Program-made: the position numbers and the translations under genes
Assembly: GCF_016865365.1 (NCBI RefSeq)
Contig: NZ_AP024469.1
Coordinates: 1,603,001-1,667,000, forward strand
Reading direction: 5' to 3'
From: Geobacter sp. SVR
GTDB taxonomy: Bacteria; Desulfobacterota; Desulfuromonadia; Geobacterales; Pseudopelobacteraceae
DNA: 64,000 nt
Shown: positions 42,546-49,483 of the stretch, in pieces
Position numbering within the stretch: position 1 is the stretch's first letter
Layout of the letters: each line of letters begins with the position of its first letter
Notes under the pieces: model-generated
What the model saw: only the letters and a program-made list of their open reading frames with translations
Told to the model about the DNA's origin: nothing
Database searches by the model: none

Positions 42546-43910
42546 TCAGAACGTATGGGCCGGATGGGCGCCGATGGTGAAGATCGCCTGCAGGATGCCT
42601 TCGTTGTTCACCCGGCCGCCGGGGTCCGAGCGGTCGTGGGTGTACTGGGCCCGGATGGTGCTGAATTCGGTCGGATTGAACTCCAGGCTACCGGTGGCGC
42701 GCCACGGTTTGCCGCTGAACTGCTGCTGGACCCCGGCCACCCGGAAGGTGTCGTCGAACAGCTCCAGCCGGTCGTAGCGCGCCCCGGCCCGCCAGCGGCC
42801 GTAGCGGTAGAGCGCCTGGATGTAGGCCCCGTCCTGGTGGCGCTTGAGGCGCTCAACGGAGACCGGGGCACCGCTGGGGTCGCTGGTGGTCAGGTCGCCG
42901 TTCTGCACCAGGTAGAGGTATTCCCCCTGCACGGTCACCCCCTGCTGGCCGGACTTCCACTTCCAGACCGCCTCCAGGCCGTAGAGGGCGCTGTCGCCCC
43001 GCAGGTTAAAGGTGTTGCCGGTTGCTTCATCGGCCGGCAGGATGGAGCCGCTGTTGGTGGAGCCGAACAGGACCCAGGGGCCGGCATAGAGGGTGGAATT
43101 GTCGGAGGTGTCCAGCGACACCTTGGCAAAGGCCGAAAAGGCGTGGGGACCCCAGCGGTCGTCCTTGCCGAACAACAGGCTGTTGCTGTCCCCCTGCAGG
43201 ACCTCGATCCCCAGCAGGGTATAGACCGGCAGGGGGGGCAGCCAGGTGAACTGGACCCCATTCTCGCCGCCCAGCCCCTCGGACCCGAGAAAGGCCTTGT
43301 AGGGCAGGGCGATGTCGGCAAAGTCCCAGGCATGGGGATGCTGGGCATTCAGGCGGCTGGTGTTGCTCTTGAAGCGCCCCCCCTTGATCTGGAAGCCGGC
43401 CGGCAGGGAGGTGGTCACGAAGTAGGCCTCTTCCAGTTCGACCCCCTCTTCGTTGATCGGGATGTTGACGTAGAGGTTGAAATAGGGGTCCACCGGGGCA
43501 AAGAGGAACAGCTCGGCGGCATCGATATTGAATCCGTTGTGCAGGCCCCGCCCCTCGGTGGTGAAGCCGGGCACGCCGCGGCTCTCCAGTTCGCTGTTCT
43601 TGAGGTTGGAGACATAGCCCTTGGCGTCCAGCACCAGCGAGACATAGGGGTTGGTCATCAGCGAGCCGCCGAACAGGCCGGTGGGCTTGCCGCTCTGTTC
43701 CGGGACGTGGCTTTCGACCGGCTTCTGCTCGTTCAGGCGGTCTTTGAGGTCATCGATGGTCTTCTGCTGTTCGCGGATGGTCTCGGTCTGCTTGCCCACT
43801 TCCGCATCCAGGCGGTTCAGGCGCGAGTTCAGGTCTTCTTCTGCAAAGGAAAAGGAACCGCAAAGGCACACGGCCATGACGGCGGCCGCGGCAATGACAG
43901 GCGTACGCAT
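42546..43910 (-). CDS. Outer-membrane porin of the zinc-type operon
   Basis: A 454-residue exported protein. A signal peptide (residues 1-23) is followed by a coiled coil (about 25-60, LNSRLNRLDAEVGKQTETI), which may trimerise, and a long beta-barrel with strands such as EGVELEEAYFVTT and AYIQALYRYGRWRAGARYDRL. The start at 43910 follows AGGAGG. Coiled coil plus barrel resembles phosphate- or zinc-regulated porins. Its place ahead of the ZnuA-like gene suggests zinc passage across the outer membrane. Confidence 0.82.
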   Translation of the reverse strand: MRTPVIAAAAVMAVCLCGSFSFAEEDLNSRLNRLDAEVGKQTETIREQQKTIDDLKDRLNEQKPVESHVPEQSGKPTGLFGGSLMTNPYVSLVLDAKGYVSNLKNSELESRGVPGFTTEGRGLHNGFNIDAAELFLFAPVDPYFNLYVNIPINEEGVELEEAYFVTTSLPAGFQIKGGRFKSNTSRLNAQHPHAWDFADIALPYKAFLGSEGLGGENGVQFTWLPPLPVYTLLGIEVLQGDSNSLLFGKDDRWGPHAFSAFAKVSLDTSDNSTLYAGPWVLFGSTNSGSILPADEATGNTFNLRGDSALYGLEAVWKWKSGQQGVTVQGEYLYLVQNGDLTTSDPSGAPVSVERLKRHQDGAYIQALYRYGRWRAGARYDRLELFDDTFRVAGVQQQFSGKPWRATGSLEFNPTEFSTIRAQYTHDRSDPGGRVNNEGILQAIFTIGAHPAHTF

Positions 43911-43948
43911 GCAATCCTCCTGTGTCTGAGTAAACCGATAACACGTGA

Positions 43949-44075
43949 CCACAGAGGACACAGAGTTCTCAGAGGAAAACCTTCAGGGGCAAACGTACCT
44001 GGATGGGCGGGACCAACGGGATGTTGGCAACGTCAAGACTCTGGTTTTTCTCTGTGTTCTCGGTGAACTCTGTGG
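43949..44075. repeat. Imperfect CCACAGAGGACACAGAG inverted repeat
   Basis: CCACAGAGGACACAGAG (43949-43965) faces CTCTGTGTTCTCGGTGAACTCTGTGG-like sequence ending at 44075. It is a decayed version of the perfect element at 42451-42515, again just upstream of a gene of the same operon. Confidence 0.55.
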
Positions 44076-44100
44076 CTGATTGATGGTGTCGAAGGTATGT

Positions 44101-44409
44101 TCAGGCAGGAGGAGCGCGGTTGTGCGGCAGCAGCGGGGCCTTGGCGGCCGGCGCCGTCGGGACGGCGGAGGTGAAGAGGGTGGGGAATTCGACCGGCAGG
44201 CTGAGCAGCACGCGATGTGCCACGGCCGTGTCGGCGCTGTGGTGGTGCGCCACGGCGCAGATGCTGCAATCCGGGTGGTCCTGCTCGTCCGCATGGTGAT
44301 GAAAGGCGGACAGCACCATGGCGGCTGTCAGCAGGAACGACAACAGCAGCGCGCCGGCACGGTTTTTCAGCTTCCGGATGCGGATATGTCCGGGAGGGGC
44401 ATGCGTCAT
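44101..44409 (-). CDS. Small exported His/Cys-rich protein (DUF2946-like)
   Basis: A 102-residue protein with a basic N-terminus and one hydrophobic segment (about 19-36, likely signal peptide). FHHHADEQDHPDCSICAVAHHH (37-58) follows, a clear HHH/CxxC/HHH metal-binding patch; the tail is Ala/Pro-rich. It resembles DUF2946-type proteins found in metal operons. The ATG has no visible ribosome site and lies close to the predicted transcription start, so it may be leaderless. It is first in the zinc-type operon. Confidence 0.65.
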   Translation of the reverse strand: MTHAPPGHIRIRKLKNRAGALLLSFLLTAAMVLSAFHHHADEQDHPDCSICAVAHHHSADTAVAHRVLLSLPVEFPTLFTSAVPTAPAAKAPLLPHNRAPPA

Positions 44410-44414
44410 TCAGT

Positions 44415-44444
44415 AAATAGAAATTATTTTCATTTGATTGTCAA
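44415..44444 (-). promoter_or_regulatory. Promoter with overlapping Zur/Fur-like operator for the zinc-type operon
   Basis: Minus-strand TTGACA (44444-44439), 17 bases, then TCTATT (44421-44416). The spacer and -10 are covered by a dyad AAAT-N2-AAAT-N-ATTT-N2-ATTT (44435-44415), a Fur-superfamily type palindrome. A short Fur-like gene lies immediately upstream. Confidence 0.65.
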
Positions 44445-44462
44445 GTGTCTCCGCAAAAAAAG

Positions 44463-44741
44463 TCATTCCTGTTCAGCGACGTACTCATAGCGGATCGGCT
44501 TGTCGTCAGCCTTGATGTCCCGCGCGATGCCCGATTCCGCCAGCAGCTTGAGCGTGCGGTACACCGTGCTGCACCCTATGTTCTTGTGCCTGGTCCTCAG
44601 GTGCCGGTAGAATTCGTCCACACTCAGGTCCTGGCTGCAGTTGAGGAAGGCATCCACAATGAGATTCCGCTGCCGGGTCCACTTGAGGCCGCGGCTCTGA
44701 ACGATGTAGTCGCGAAATTTCTGTTTGATGTCGGATTTCAC
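44463..44741 (-). CDS. Short Fur-family regulator (DNA-binding domain only)
   Basis: A 92-residue protein matching only the N-terminal winged helix of Fur/Zur/PerR: LKWTRQRNLIVDAFL, then IGCSTVYRTLKLLAESGIA, then RYEYV. Normal family members have 130-160 residues with a metal-binding dimerisation domain; here the frame ends in VAEQE with a TGA. I see no continuation of that domain in the sequence after the stop. It follows the HD-GYP gene by 18 bases and precedes the Zur/Fur-like operator, so it may regulate the zinc-type operon or be a truncated relic. Confidence 0.8.
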   Translation of the reverse strand: MKSDIKQKFRDYIVQSRGLKWTRQRNLIVDAFLNCSQDLSVDEFYRHLRTRHKNIGCSTVYRTLKLLAESGIARDIKADDKPIRYEYVAEQE

Positions 44742-44759
44742 AGGTACCTCTTTCAGTGT

Positions 44760-45503
44760 TTACGCTGCCGCGCTCGCCGCGCCGAGAATCCGTTCCGAAA
44801 ACCTCCGCGCCAGAAAGGCTTCCGGAGCCGCAAGTATTTCCCGTATTTCATCGCGCCGCCTGCCCAGCATGCCGATGACCGCCGGATCGAACTGTGAACC
44901 GGAACAGCGCCTGATCTCGGCCAGGGCCTGTTCGAAGGAACAGCCCCGGCGGTAGGGGCGGTCGCGCAGCAGCGCCGACAGGGTGTCTGCCACTGCCACG
45001 ATCCTTGCCCCCAGCGGAATGTGTTCTTTCCGCAGGCCCTGCGGATAGCCGCTGCCGTCGTACTGCTCGTGATGCCCGAGTATGATGTCAGCCACCCCTC
45101 CCGGAGTATTGAAAGGAGCCACCGGACGCACTATCTCCGCTCCGATCTCCGGGTGGCGTTTCATCCAGCACCACTCGTTCCTGTCCAGGGCCCCCTGCTT
45201 TTGCAGCACCACATCCGGAATCCCTATCTTGCCGATATCGTGGAGGTGCCCGGCGATGTGGACCAGCTCCACTTCCGTCGGATCGAGCCCCATGGCGCCG
45301 GCCAGGATGCGCCCGGTTTCGGCCACGTCATGGGAATGATTGAACAGCTGCGGATCTTTGGCATCGACCGCATTCCCCAGCGCCTCCGCGAACTGGTGCA
45401 GGTTAAGACAACCCGCCAGGCACGGTTCGGAACAACCGGTGTGGGCAACGGGGTTACGTCCGGATGACGGCAGCGGGATGCAGGTTTGCAGAAGAGGTGA
45501 CAT
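44760..45503 (-). CDS. HD-GYP domain protein with N-terminal cysteine motif
   Basis: A 247-residue predicted cyclic-di-GMP phosphodiesterase. The HD-GYP core spans about residues 40-210: FNHSHDVAE, AGHLHDIGKIGIPD, MKRHPEIGAEI, and HHEQYDGSGYP (usually HHERxDGxGYP). The first 35 residues contain C24-x3-C28-x3-C32 (GCSEPCLAGC), which may bind a metal or cluster. It has no receiver domain. It lies between a chemoreceptor gene and the short fur gene in the same direction. Confidence 0.88.
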   Translation of the reverse strand: MSPLLQTCIPLPSSGRNPVAHTGCSEPCLAGCLNLHQFAEALGNAVDAKDPQLFNHSHDVAETGRILAGAMGLDPTEVELVHIAGHLHDIGKIGIPDVVLQKQGALDRNEWCWMKRHPEIGAEIVRPVAPFNTPGGVADIILGHHEQYDGSGYPQGLRKEHIPLGARIVAVADTLSALLRDRPYRRGCSFEQALAEIRRCSGSQFDPAVIGMLGRRRDEIREILAAPEAFLARRFSERILGAASAAA

Positions 45504-45551
45504 AGGTGCCTTTCATTCGCTTTCTCCGGGTAAATCGGAAATTGCCGGCCA

Positions 45552-46811
45552 TTACAGCTTGAATCGTCCGATCAGCCGCTGCAAGCTGCCGGCATTGTCG
45601 TGCAGCAGATTGGACGATGCCGCCGATTCTCTGGCATTGCGGGCAGTCACCTGGGCTGCTTCGACGATGGCGCGGATGTTGTCGGTGATGTCGCTGGTGG
45701 AAGCAGTCTGCCCCTCTGCCGCGGCGGCGATCAGGTCAACCAGTGCGGCAACCGTGCCGATCTGCTGCCGGATATCCTGCAGGGCCTGCCCCGATTTTTG
45801 CGTCTCGACCGTTCCCTCTTCCACCTGGTGGATGCTCTGCCCCATGGTTGAGACGGCATCCCTGATGTCGGACTGGATGGCTTTCAGCATTTCGTCGATC
45901 TCGCGGGCAGCGTTCAGGGCTCTTTCCGCCAGGGCCCTGACCTCGTTGGCCACCACGGCGAATCCGCGTCCCTGGTCGCCGGCCCGGGCCGCTTCGATGG
46001 CCGCATTCAGGGCCAGCAGATTGGTCTGGTCGGCGATATCCTCGATGGTGCTGATGATGCTGCCGATCTGGTCGCTGCGGGCTCCCAGACTCTGCACGGT
46101 CCTGGTTGATTCCTGCACCTGCTCGGAGATCCTGGCCATGACGGCCACGCTCTTGTGCACCACTTCCGCGCCGTTGTGGGCCACCAGCGCCGCGCGGCGC
46201 GCCTCCTCCGTAGCAGTTTGGCAATTGCGGGCAATATCGCCGGAGGTTGCAGCCACTTCGCCGGCTGCCGCGGCTACGGCACTGGCCTGCATCAGAATTC
46301 CCTCCGAACTGCCGGCGATCCGCTCCGATGCCGTTCGAAGCCGGCCGGCAGCGGCGGCTACCTGGGACGATGTGCCTGCCACCTGGCTGATGATGGCGTG
46401 CAGTTTGTCCATGAAAATGTTGAACCAGCCTGCGGCAGCGCTGATCTCGTCGTTACTGGACTGGGTGAAGCGTTTTGTGAGATCTCCTTCGCCTTCGGCC
46501 ACATCGTGAAGTCTCAGCCGCAGTTTTTCGACCGGACCGATGATGCTTCCGGCAACCCACCAGCCGAAAAAGACGGAGGCCACCACCACATACGCTACTG
46601 CACAGAGGAACAGGCGTTTGTCCTCCGACATATATCCCAGCACCCCCAAGCCGGTGGTCAGAGCGGCTCCGCTGGCGAAACTGCCGATGACGCGGGTCCT
46701 GATGGTAAATCTCCGCGGCCATTCGAGCATGCTGCTCTGTGCGATCGGGCGGGACTCCCGATGGGGCCGGCCGATTCCCAATGGTGATACGATCGATTGT
46801 TCCATTGCCAT
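45552..46811 (-). CDS. Methyl-accepting chemotaxis protein without periplasmic domain
   Basis: A 419-residue chemoreceptor. Two membrane helices (about 42-60, 68-88) are separated by only a few residues, so there is no extracellular sensor. A HAMP domain (about 90-145) and the signalling domain follow, with the conserved hairpin tip [27 protein letters not shown] near 265-290. It lacks a C-terminal CheR-binding pentapeptide (ends IGRFKL). ATG 46811 follows GGGAGG. It sits between FeoA-GGDEF and HD-GYP genes, so it may serve the same signal pathway. Confidence 0.92.
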   Translation of the reverse strand: MAMEQSIVSPLGIGRPHRESRPIAQSSMLEWPRRFTIRTRVIGSFASGAALTTGLGVLGYMSEDKRLFLCAVAYVVVASVFFGWWVAGSIIGPVEKLRLRLHDVAEGEGDLTKRFTQSSNDEISAAAGWFNIFMDKLHAIISQVAGTSSQVAAAAGRLRTASERIAGSSEGILMQASAVAAAAGEVAATSGDIARNCQTATEEARRAALVAHNGAEVVHKSVAVMARISEQVQESTRTVQSLGARSDQIGSIISTIEDIADQTNLLALNAAIEAARAGDQGRGFAVVANEVRALAERALNAAREIDEMLKAIQSDIRDAVSTMGQSIHQVEEGTVETQKSGQALQDIRQQIGTVAALVDLIAAAAEGQTASTSDITDNIRAIVEAAQVTARNARESAASSNLLHDNAGSLQRLIGRFKL

Positions 46812-46917
46812 GTTTGCCTCCCGGCTTGTTGCGTCTACGGTTTACAGTGTGGCGGAACGATTCCGTGGGGCCCGCCGTCGTATGTCGTTTTCCCGGCGCT
46901 TTACCCGCCCCGTTCAT

Positions 46918-47667
46918 TCAGCTGAGCGCCACCCGGTTTCTTCCCCCCCGCTTGGCGCAATAGAGCGCCCTGTCGGCTTCGGCCACCAGGCGGTCGAAAC
47001 CGCGGCAGGGGGGTACCGTGGCGGCACCGAAACTGACCGTGACCTGACCGCTCCCCTCGAAGGGATGGAATATGGCATCCGCGATCCGCTCCCGGAACCG
47101 GTCGGCGATACGCCGGGCCTCATCGGCCACGGTTCCCCTGAGCAGTATCAGAAACTCTTCGCCACCCCAGCGGCACAACAGGTCGGAGCGGCGCAGCCCC
47201 TGGCGGATGATATCGCTGAAGTGCTTCAGGACGCTGTCTCCCGCATCGTGGCCGAAGGTGTCGTTGATCCGCTTGAAATGGTCGATATCCGCCATCAGCA
47301 GGGAGAGCGGCAGCCCCTCGCTGGCGAAACGCTCCACTTCGTTGCGGATGATGCTGCCGGCGGCGTGGCGGTTGAGACAGCCGGTCAGGTGGTCGTAGTG
47401 GGCCATGTTGCGGATGACTTCGAAGTATGCCTTGATGGGGCGCACCGTGATATGGGCGGCCAGCATGACGTCGAAGCCGATCCGCGTGCCGCCGACGCCG
47501 ATCATCACTTTGCGGGAGACCAGGGGGTCGAAGTGCAGCAGCTCGATCAGCTTGCCCTCCCGCAACCCCATGTTTTTCAGCTGTCTGACCTCCGGGACCG
47601 TCTCGCTGATGGCGACGATCTCCGCGGTTTCCCCCACGAACATCTCATCCACATGCATCAATGCCAT
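46918..47667 (-). CDS. FeoA-like domain fused to GGDEF diguanylate cyclase
   Basis: A 249-residue protein. Residues 8-78 resemble a FeoA/SH3-like domain: VGETAEIVAISETVPEVRQL, KNMGLREGKLIELL, and AAHITVRPI at the end. Residues about 88-249 are a GGDEF domain with DHLTGCLNR, MADIDHFKRINDTFGHDAGD and an active WGGEEF site, preceded by an RRSD inhibitory-site motif. It should make cyclic-di-GMP. FeoA domains are otherwise seen in iron transport or MntR/DtxR-type proteins, and a Fur-like box lies upstream of this gene. Confidence 0.85.
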   Translation of the reverse strand: MALMHVDEMFVGETAEIVAISETVPEVRQLKNMGLREGKLIELLHFDPLVSRKVMIGVGGTRIGFDVMLAAHITVRPIKAYFEVIRNMAHYDHLTGCLNRHAAGSIIRNEVERFASEGLPLSLLMADIDHFKRINDTFGHDAGDSVLKHFSDIIRQGLRRSDLLCRWGGEEFLILLRGTVADEARRIADRFRERIADAIFHPFEGSGQVTVSFGAATVPPCRGFDRLVAEADRALYCAKRGGRNRVALS

Positions 47668-47899
47668 ATCGTTCCTCCGGTAGCGGTATTCCGGGGTTTA
47701 GGGTGTGCCGGTGATTCTGTTCCGAGAGCGGGCAGCCTTGCCGACCGGGGTGAAGGAGGGAGCCCCGGGCGGCAGAGCCGGCCCGCTGCCGGAACAGGCC
47801 TGTGCGGCGGCCGCCTCCGAGCTGAAGCGACGTTCGCGTACCTGTCGGTCGAGCCTGAAACGATGCCGTCTCACATGCTCTTGTATAGTCGTTGATCTT

Positions 47900-47918
47900 G
47901 ATAATTGTTATCGTTATA
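47900..47918 (-). promoter_or_regulatory. Fur-like box upstream of the FeoA-GGDEF gene
   Basis: The minus strand reads TATAACGATAACAATTATC, 15 of 19 positions matching the Fur consensus GATAATGATAATCATTATC. It lies about 230 bases before the FeoA-GGDEF start; the gene on the other side ends here, so only the signalling gene can be the target. Confidence 0.6.
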
Positions 47919-47923
47919 AGGGC

Positions 47924-47966
47924 AAAAAACAGCCGGCAGGGACCATCCGCCTCGGGCAGCACCGGC
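47924..47966 (-). terminator. Possible terminator of the FetMP-type iron operon
   Basis: On the minus strand GCCGG pairs with CCGGC across a long loop and is followed by TGTTTTTT, just past the TlpA-like stop. The stem is short. Confidence 0.4.
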
Positions 47967-47969
47967 CGG

Positions 47970-48470
47970 TTACAGCAGTTCGCGCACGGTCTTGTCGAAA
48001 ACCTCTTCGGTCAGCTCTCCCACGATCATTTTCCTGGCAATGCTGCCACGGTCGATAAAGAAGGTAGTGGGAACGGATTTGACGTTGTACTTCTTGGAGG
48101 CGATCTGGGCCGGATCGCACAGCACCGGATAGGACAGCTTCAGCTTCTTGGCAAAGGCCTCGACCATCTCTTTGGAACTGCCCATATTGACGGCAATTAC
48201 GACCAAACCCCTGTCCGCATAGCGCTTGCTGTACCTGTCCAAAGCCGGCATTCCCTCGACGCAGGCCTTGCAGCCGGTGGTCCAGAACCTGACCACCAGG
48301 GCTTTGCCTTGGAAGTCGGAGAGTTTAACGGTGGCATCGTTAAGATCGAGCACGCTGATCTGGGGAGCCTTGGCACCGACCTGCCAGGTCTGCTCTTTCT
48401 GGCAGCCGGCGCTCAGCACCGCGCATACTAGGAGCATGACCAACAGCAGGAGTGAAGCGGCGCGCCGCAT
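47970..48470 (-). CDS. TlpA-like thioredoxin lipoprotein of the iron operon
   Basis: A 166-residue exported thioredoxin-fold protein. The lipobox LSAGC is near residue 21, and the redox motif is TTGCKAC (CxxC) near 63. VPTTFFID supplies the cis-proline segment. It ends the FetMP/P19-like operon; in Campylobacter jejuni thioredoxin-like proteins likewise end the p19 cluster. The start at 48470 has no clear ribosome site because a repeat element abuts it; an in-frame ATG at 48500 inside the element would add ten residues. Confidence 0.85.
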   Translation of the reverse strand: MRRAASLLLLVMLLVCAVLSAGCQKEQTWQVGAKAPQISVLDLNDATVKLSDFQGKALVVRFWTTGCKACVEGMPALDRYSKRYADRGLVVIAVNMGSSKEMVEAFAKKLKLSYPVLCDPAQIASKKYNVKSVPTTFFIDRGSIARKMIVGELTEEVFDKTVRELL

Positions 48471-48474
48471 GATT

Positions 48475-48622
48475 CTAGCAGGTTGTTGAAAAACAGCCAT
48501 CTCGCCGCCGTCCTCGAAAGCCCCCTTGTGCAGCGTAGCGCTGCTACGCCTCCGCAGGGCTCTCTGCGGGTGCGACGATCTGACTATTTTTGAACAACCT
48601 GAGTTTTTCAACAGTCTGCTAG
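48475..48622. repeat. Terminal-inverted-repeat element, copy A
   Basis: About 148 bases bounded by CTAGCAGGTTGTTGAAAAAC and GTTTTTCAACAGTCTGCTAG (18 of 20 matching as inverted repeats). The interior includes CAGCCATCTCGCCGCC and GGGTGCGACGATCTGAC and internal inverted GGTTGTT/AACAACC words. It resembles a MITE or REP-like element. The stop codon of the ATPase lies in its right end, and the TlpA-like gene starts at its left end. Confidence 0.8.
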
Positions 48623-49278
48623 GCATTGCGGGCAATCCTCCCGTGTTGCAGCCTGACAACCCGGTCGGCGAAGGTGGCCAGTTCGGGGTTGTGGGTAACC
48701 AGCACGATGGTGCGCCCCTCGGCATGCAGTTCCTTGAAGAAATCGAGCACAATGCCTTCGTTGGCTTCATCCAGGTTTCCGGTCGGTTCGTCGGCCAGGA
48801 TGATGGCCGGCTGATTGATCAAGGCCCGGGCAATGCAGACCCGCTGCTGCTCTCCGCCGGAAAGCTGGGAGGGGAGGTGGCCGATGCGATGTCCCAGGCC
48901 GACCCGCGTCAGGACCTCCTCGGCGTCGTTGCGGTCGATCATGCTGTGGTAGTACTGGGCCAGCATGACGTTTTCAAGGGCGGTCAGGTAGGGCACCAGG
49001 TGGAACTGCTGGAAGACCAGGCCGATCTTTTCCCGCCGCACCGTGACGCGCTCCTTCTCGGACAGGGTGGCGGTGGCGACCCCATCCAGGATGTATTCCC
49101 CCTCGCTGGGGGTATCGAGGCAGGAGAGGATGTTCAGCATGGTGGTCTTGCCGGAGCCGGAGGGCCCCATGATGGCGACCCACTCTCCGACCTCGACCTG
49201 CATGTCGATACCGTCCAGAGGGGTGACGCTGCCGAACCGTTTGGTCAGGCCCCTGGTCTCCAGGACTATCTTTGCCAT
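48619..49278 (-). CDS. ABC transporter ATPase of the FetMP-type iron operon
   Basis: A 219-residue ATPase of the MacB/LolD group. Walker A is GPSGSGKTT near 42, Q-loop FQQFHLVP, signature LSGGEQQRV, Walker B IILADEPTGNLD and H-loop VTHNPE. It partners the two FtsX-like permeases upstream. In C. jejuni the equivalent genes (Cj1661-Cj1663) form an ABC complex with the P19 iron system. Both flanks carry copies of the same repeat element; its TAG stop lies inside one of them. Confidence 0.9.
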   Translation of the reverse strand: MAKIVLETRGLTKRFGSVTPLDGIDMQVEVGEWVAIMGPSGSGKTTMLNILSCLDTPSEGEYILDGVATATLSEKERVTVRREKIGLVFQQFHLVPYLTALENVMLAQYYHSMIDRNDAEEVLTRVGLGHRIGHLPSQLSGGEQQRVCIARALINQPAIILADEPTGNLDEANEGIVLDFFKELHAEGRTIVLVTHNPELATFADRVVRLQHGRIARNA

Positions 49279-49295
49279 CTTCTGTCTCCTTTAAA

Positions 49296-49452
49296 AGGTT
49301 GTTGAAAAACAGCCATCTCGCCGCCGTCCTCGAAAGCCTCCTTGTGCGGCGTAGCGCTGTTTATGCCCTTGGGGCACTACGCCTCCGCGGTGCTTTCTGC
49401 GGGTGCGACGATCTGACTATTTTTGAACAACCTGAGTTTTTAACGATCTGCT
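49296..49452. repeat. Terminal-inverted-repeat element, copy B
   Basis: The same element as at 48475-48622 (AGGTTGTTGAAAAACAGCC at one end, AACAACCTGAGTTTTT near the other), with a short internal difference (TTATGCCCTTGGGGC). It lies between the ATPase and the second permease. The two copies are in the same orientation and bracket the ATPase gene. Confidence 0.8.
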
Positions 49453-49483
49453 CTATGAGCGTCGTTTTTTACGGATCCTGAGG

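Larger units (their letters stand above)
47668..47969. other. Intergenic region upstream of the FeoA-GGDEF gene
   Basis: 302 bases holding a Fur-like box (47900-47918), a possible -10 TATACA (minus, 47887-47882) and a terminator for the TlpA-like gene. No protein gene recognised. Confidence 0.6.

Noticed and set aside
48475-49452. Insertion sequence or composite transposon around the iron-operon ATPase
   Set aside because: Elements are only ~150 bases with no transposase, and the gene between is a normal member of the conserved operon.
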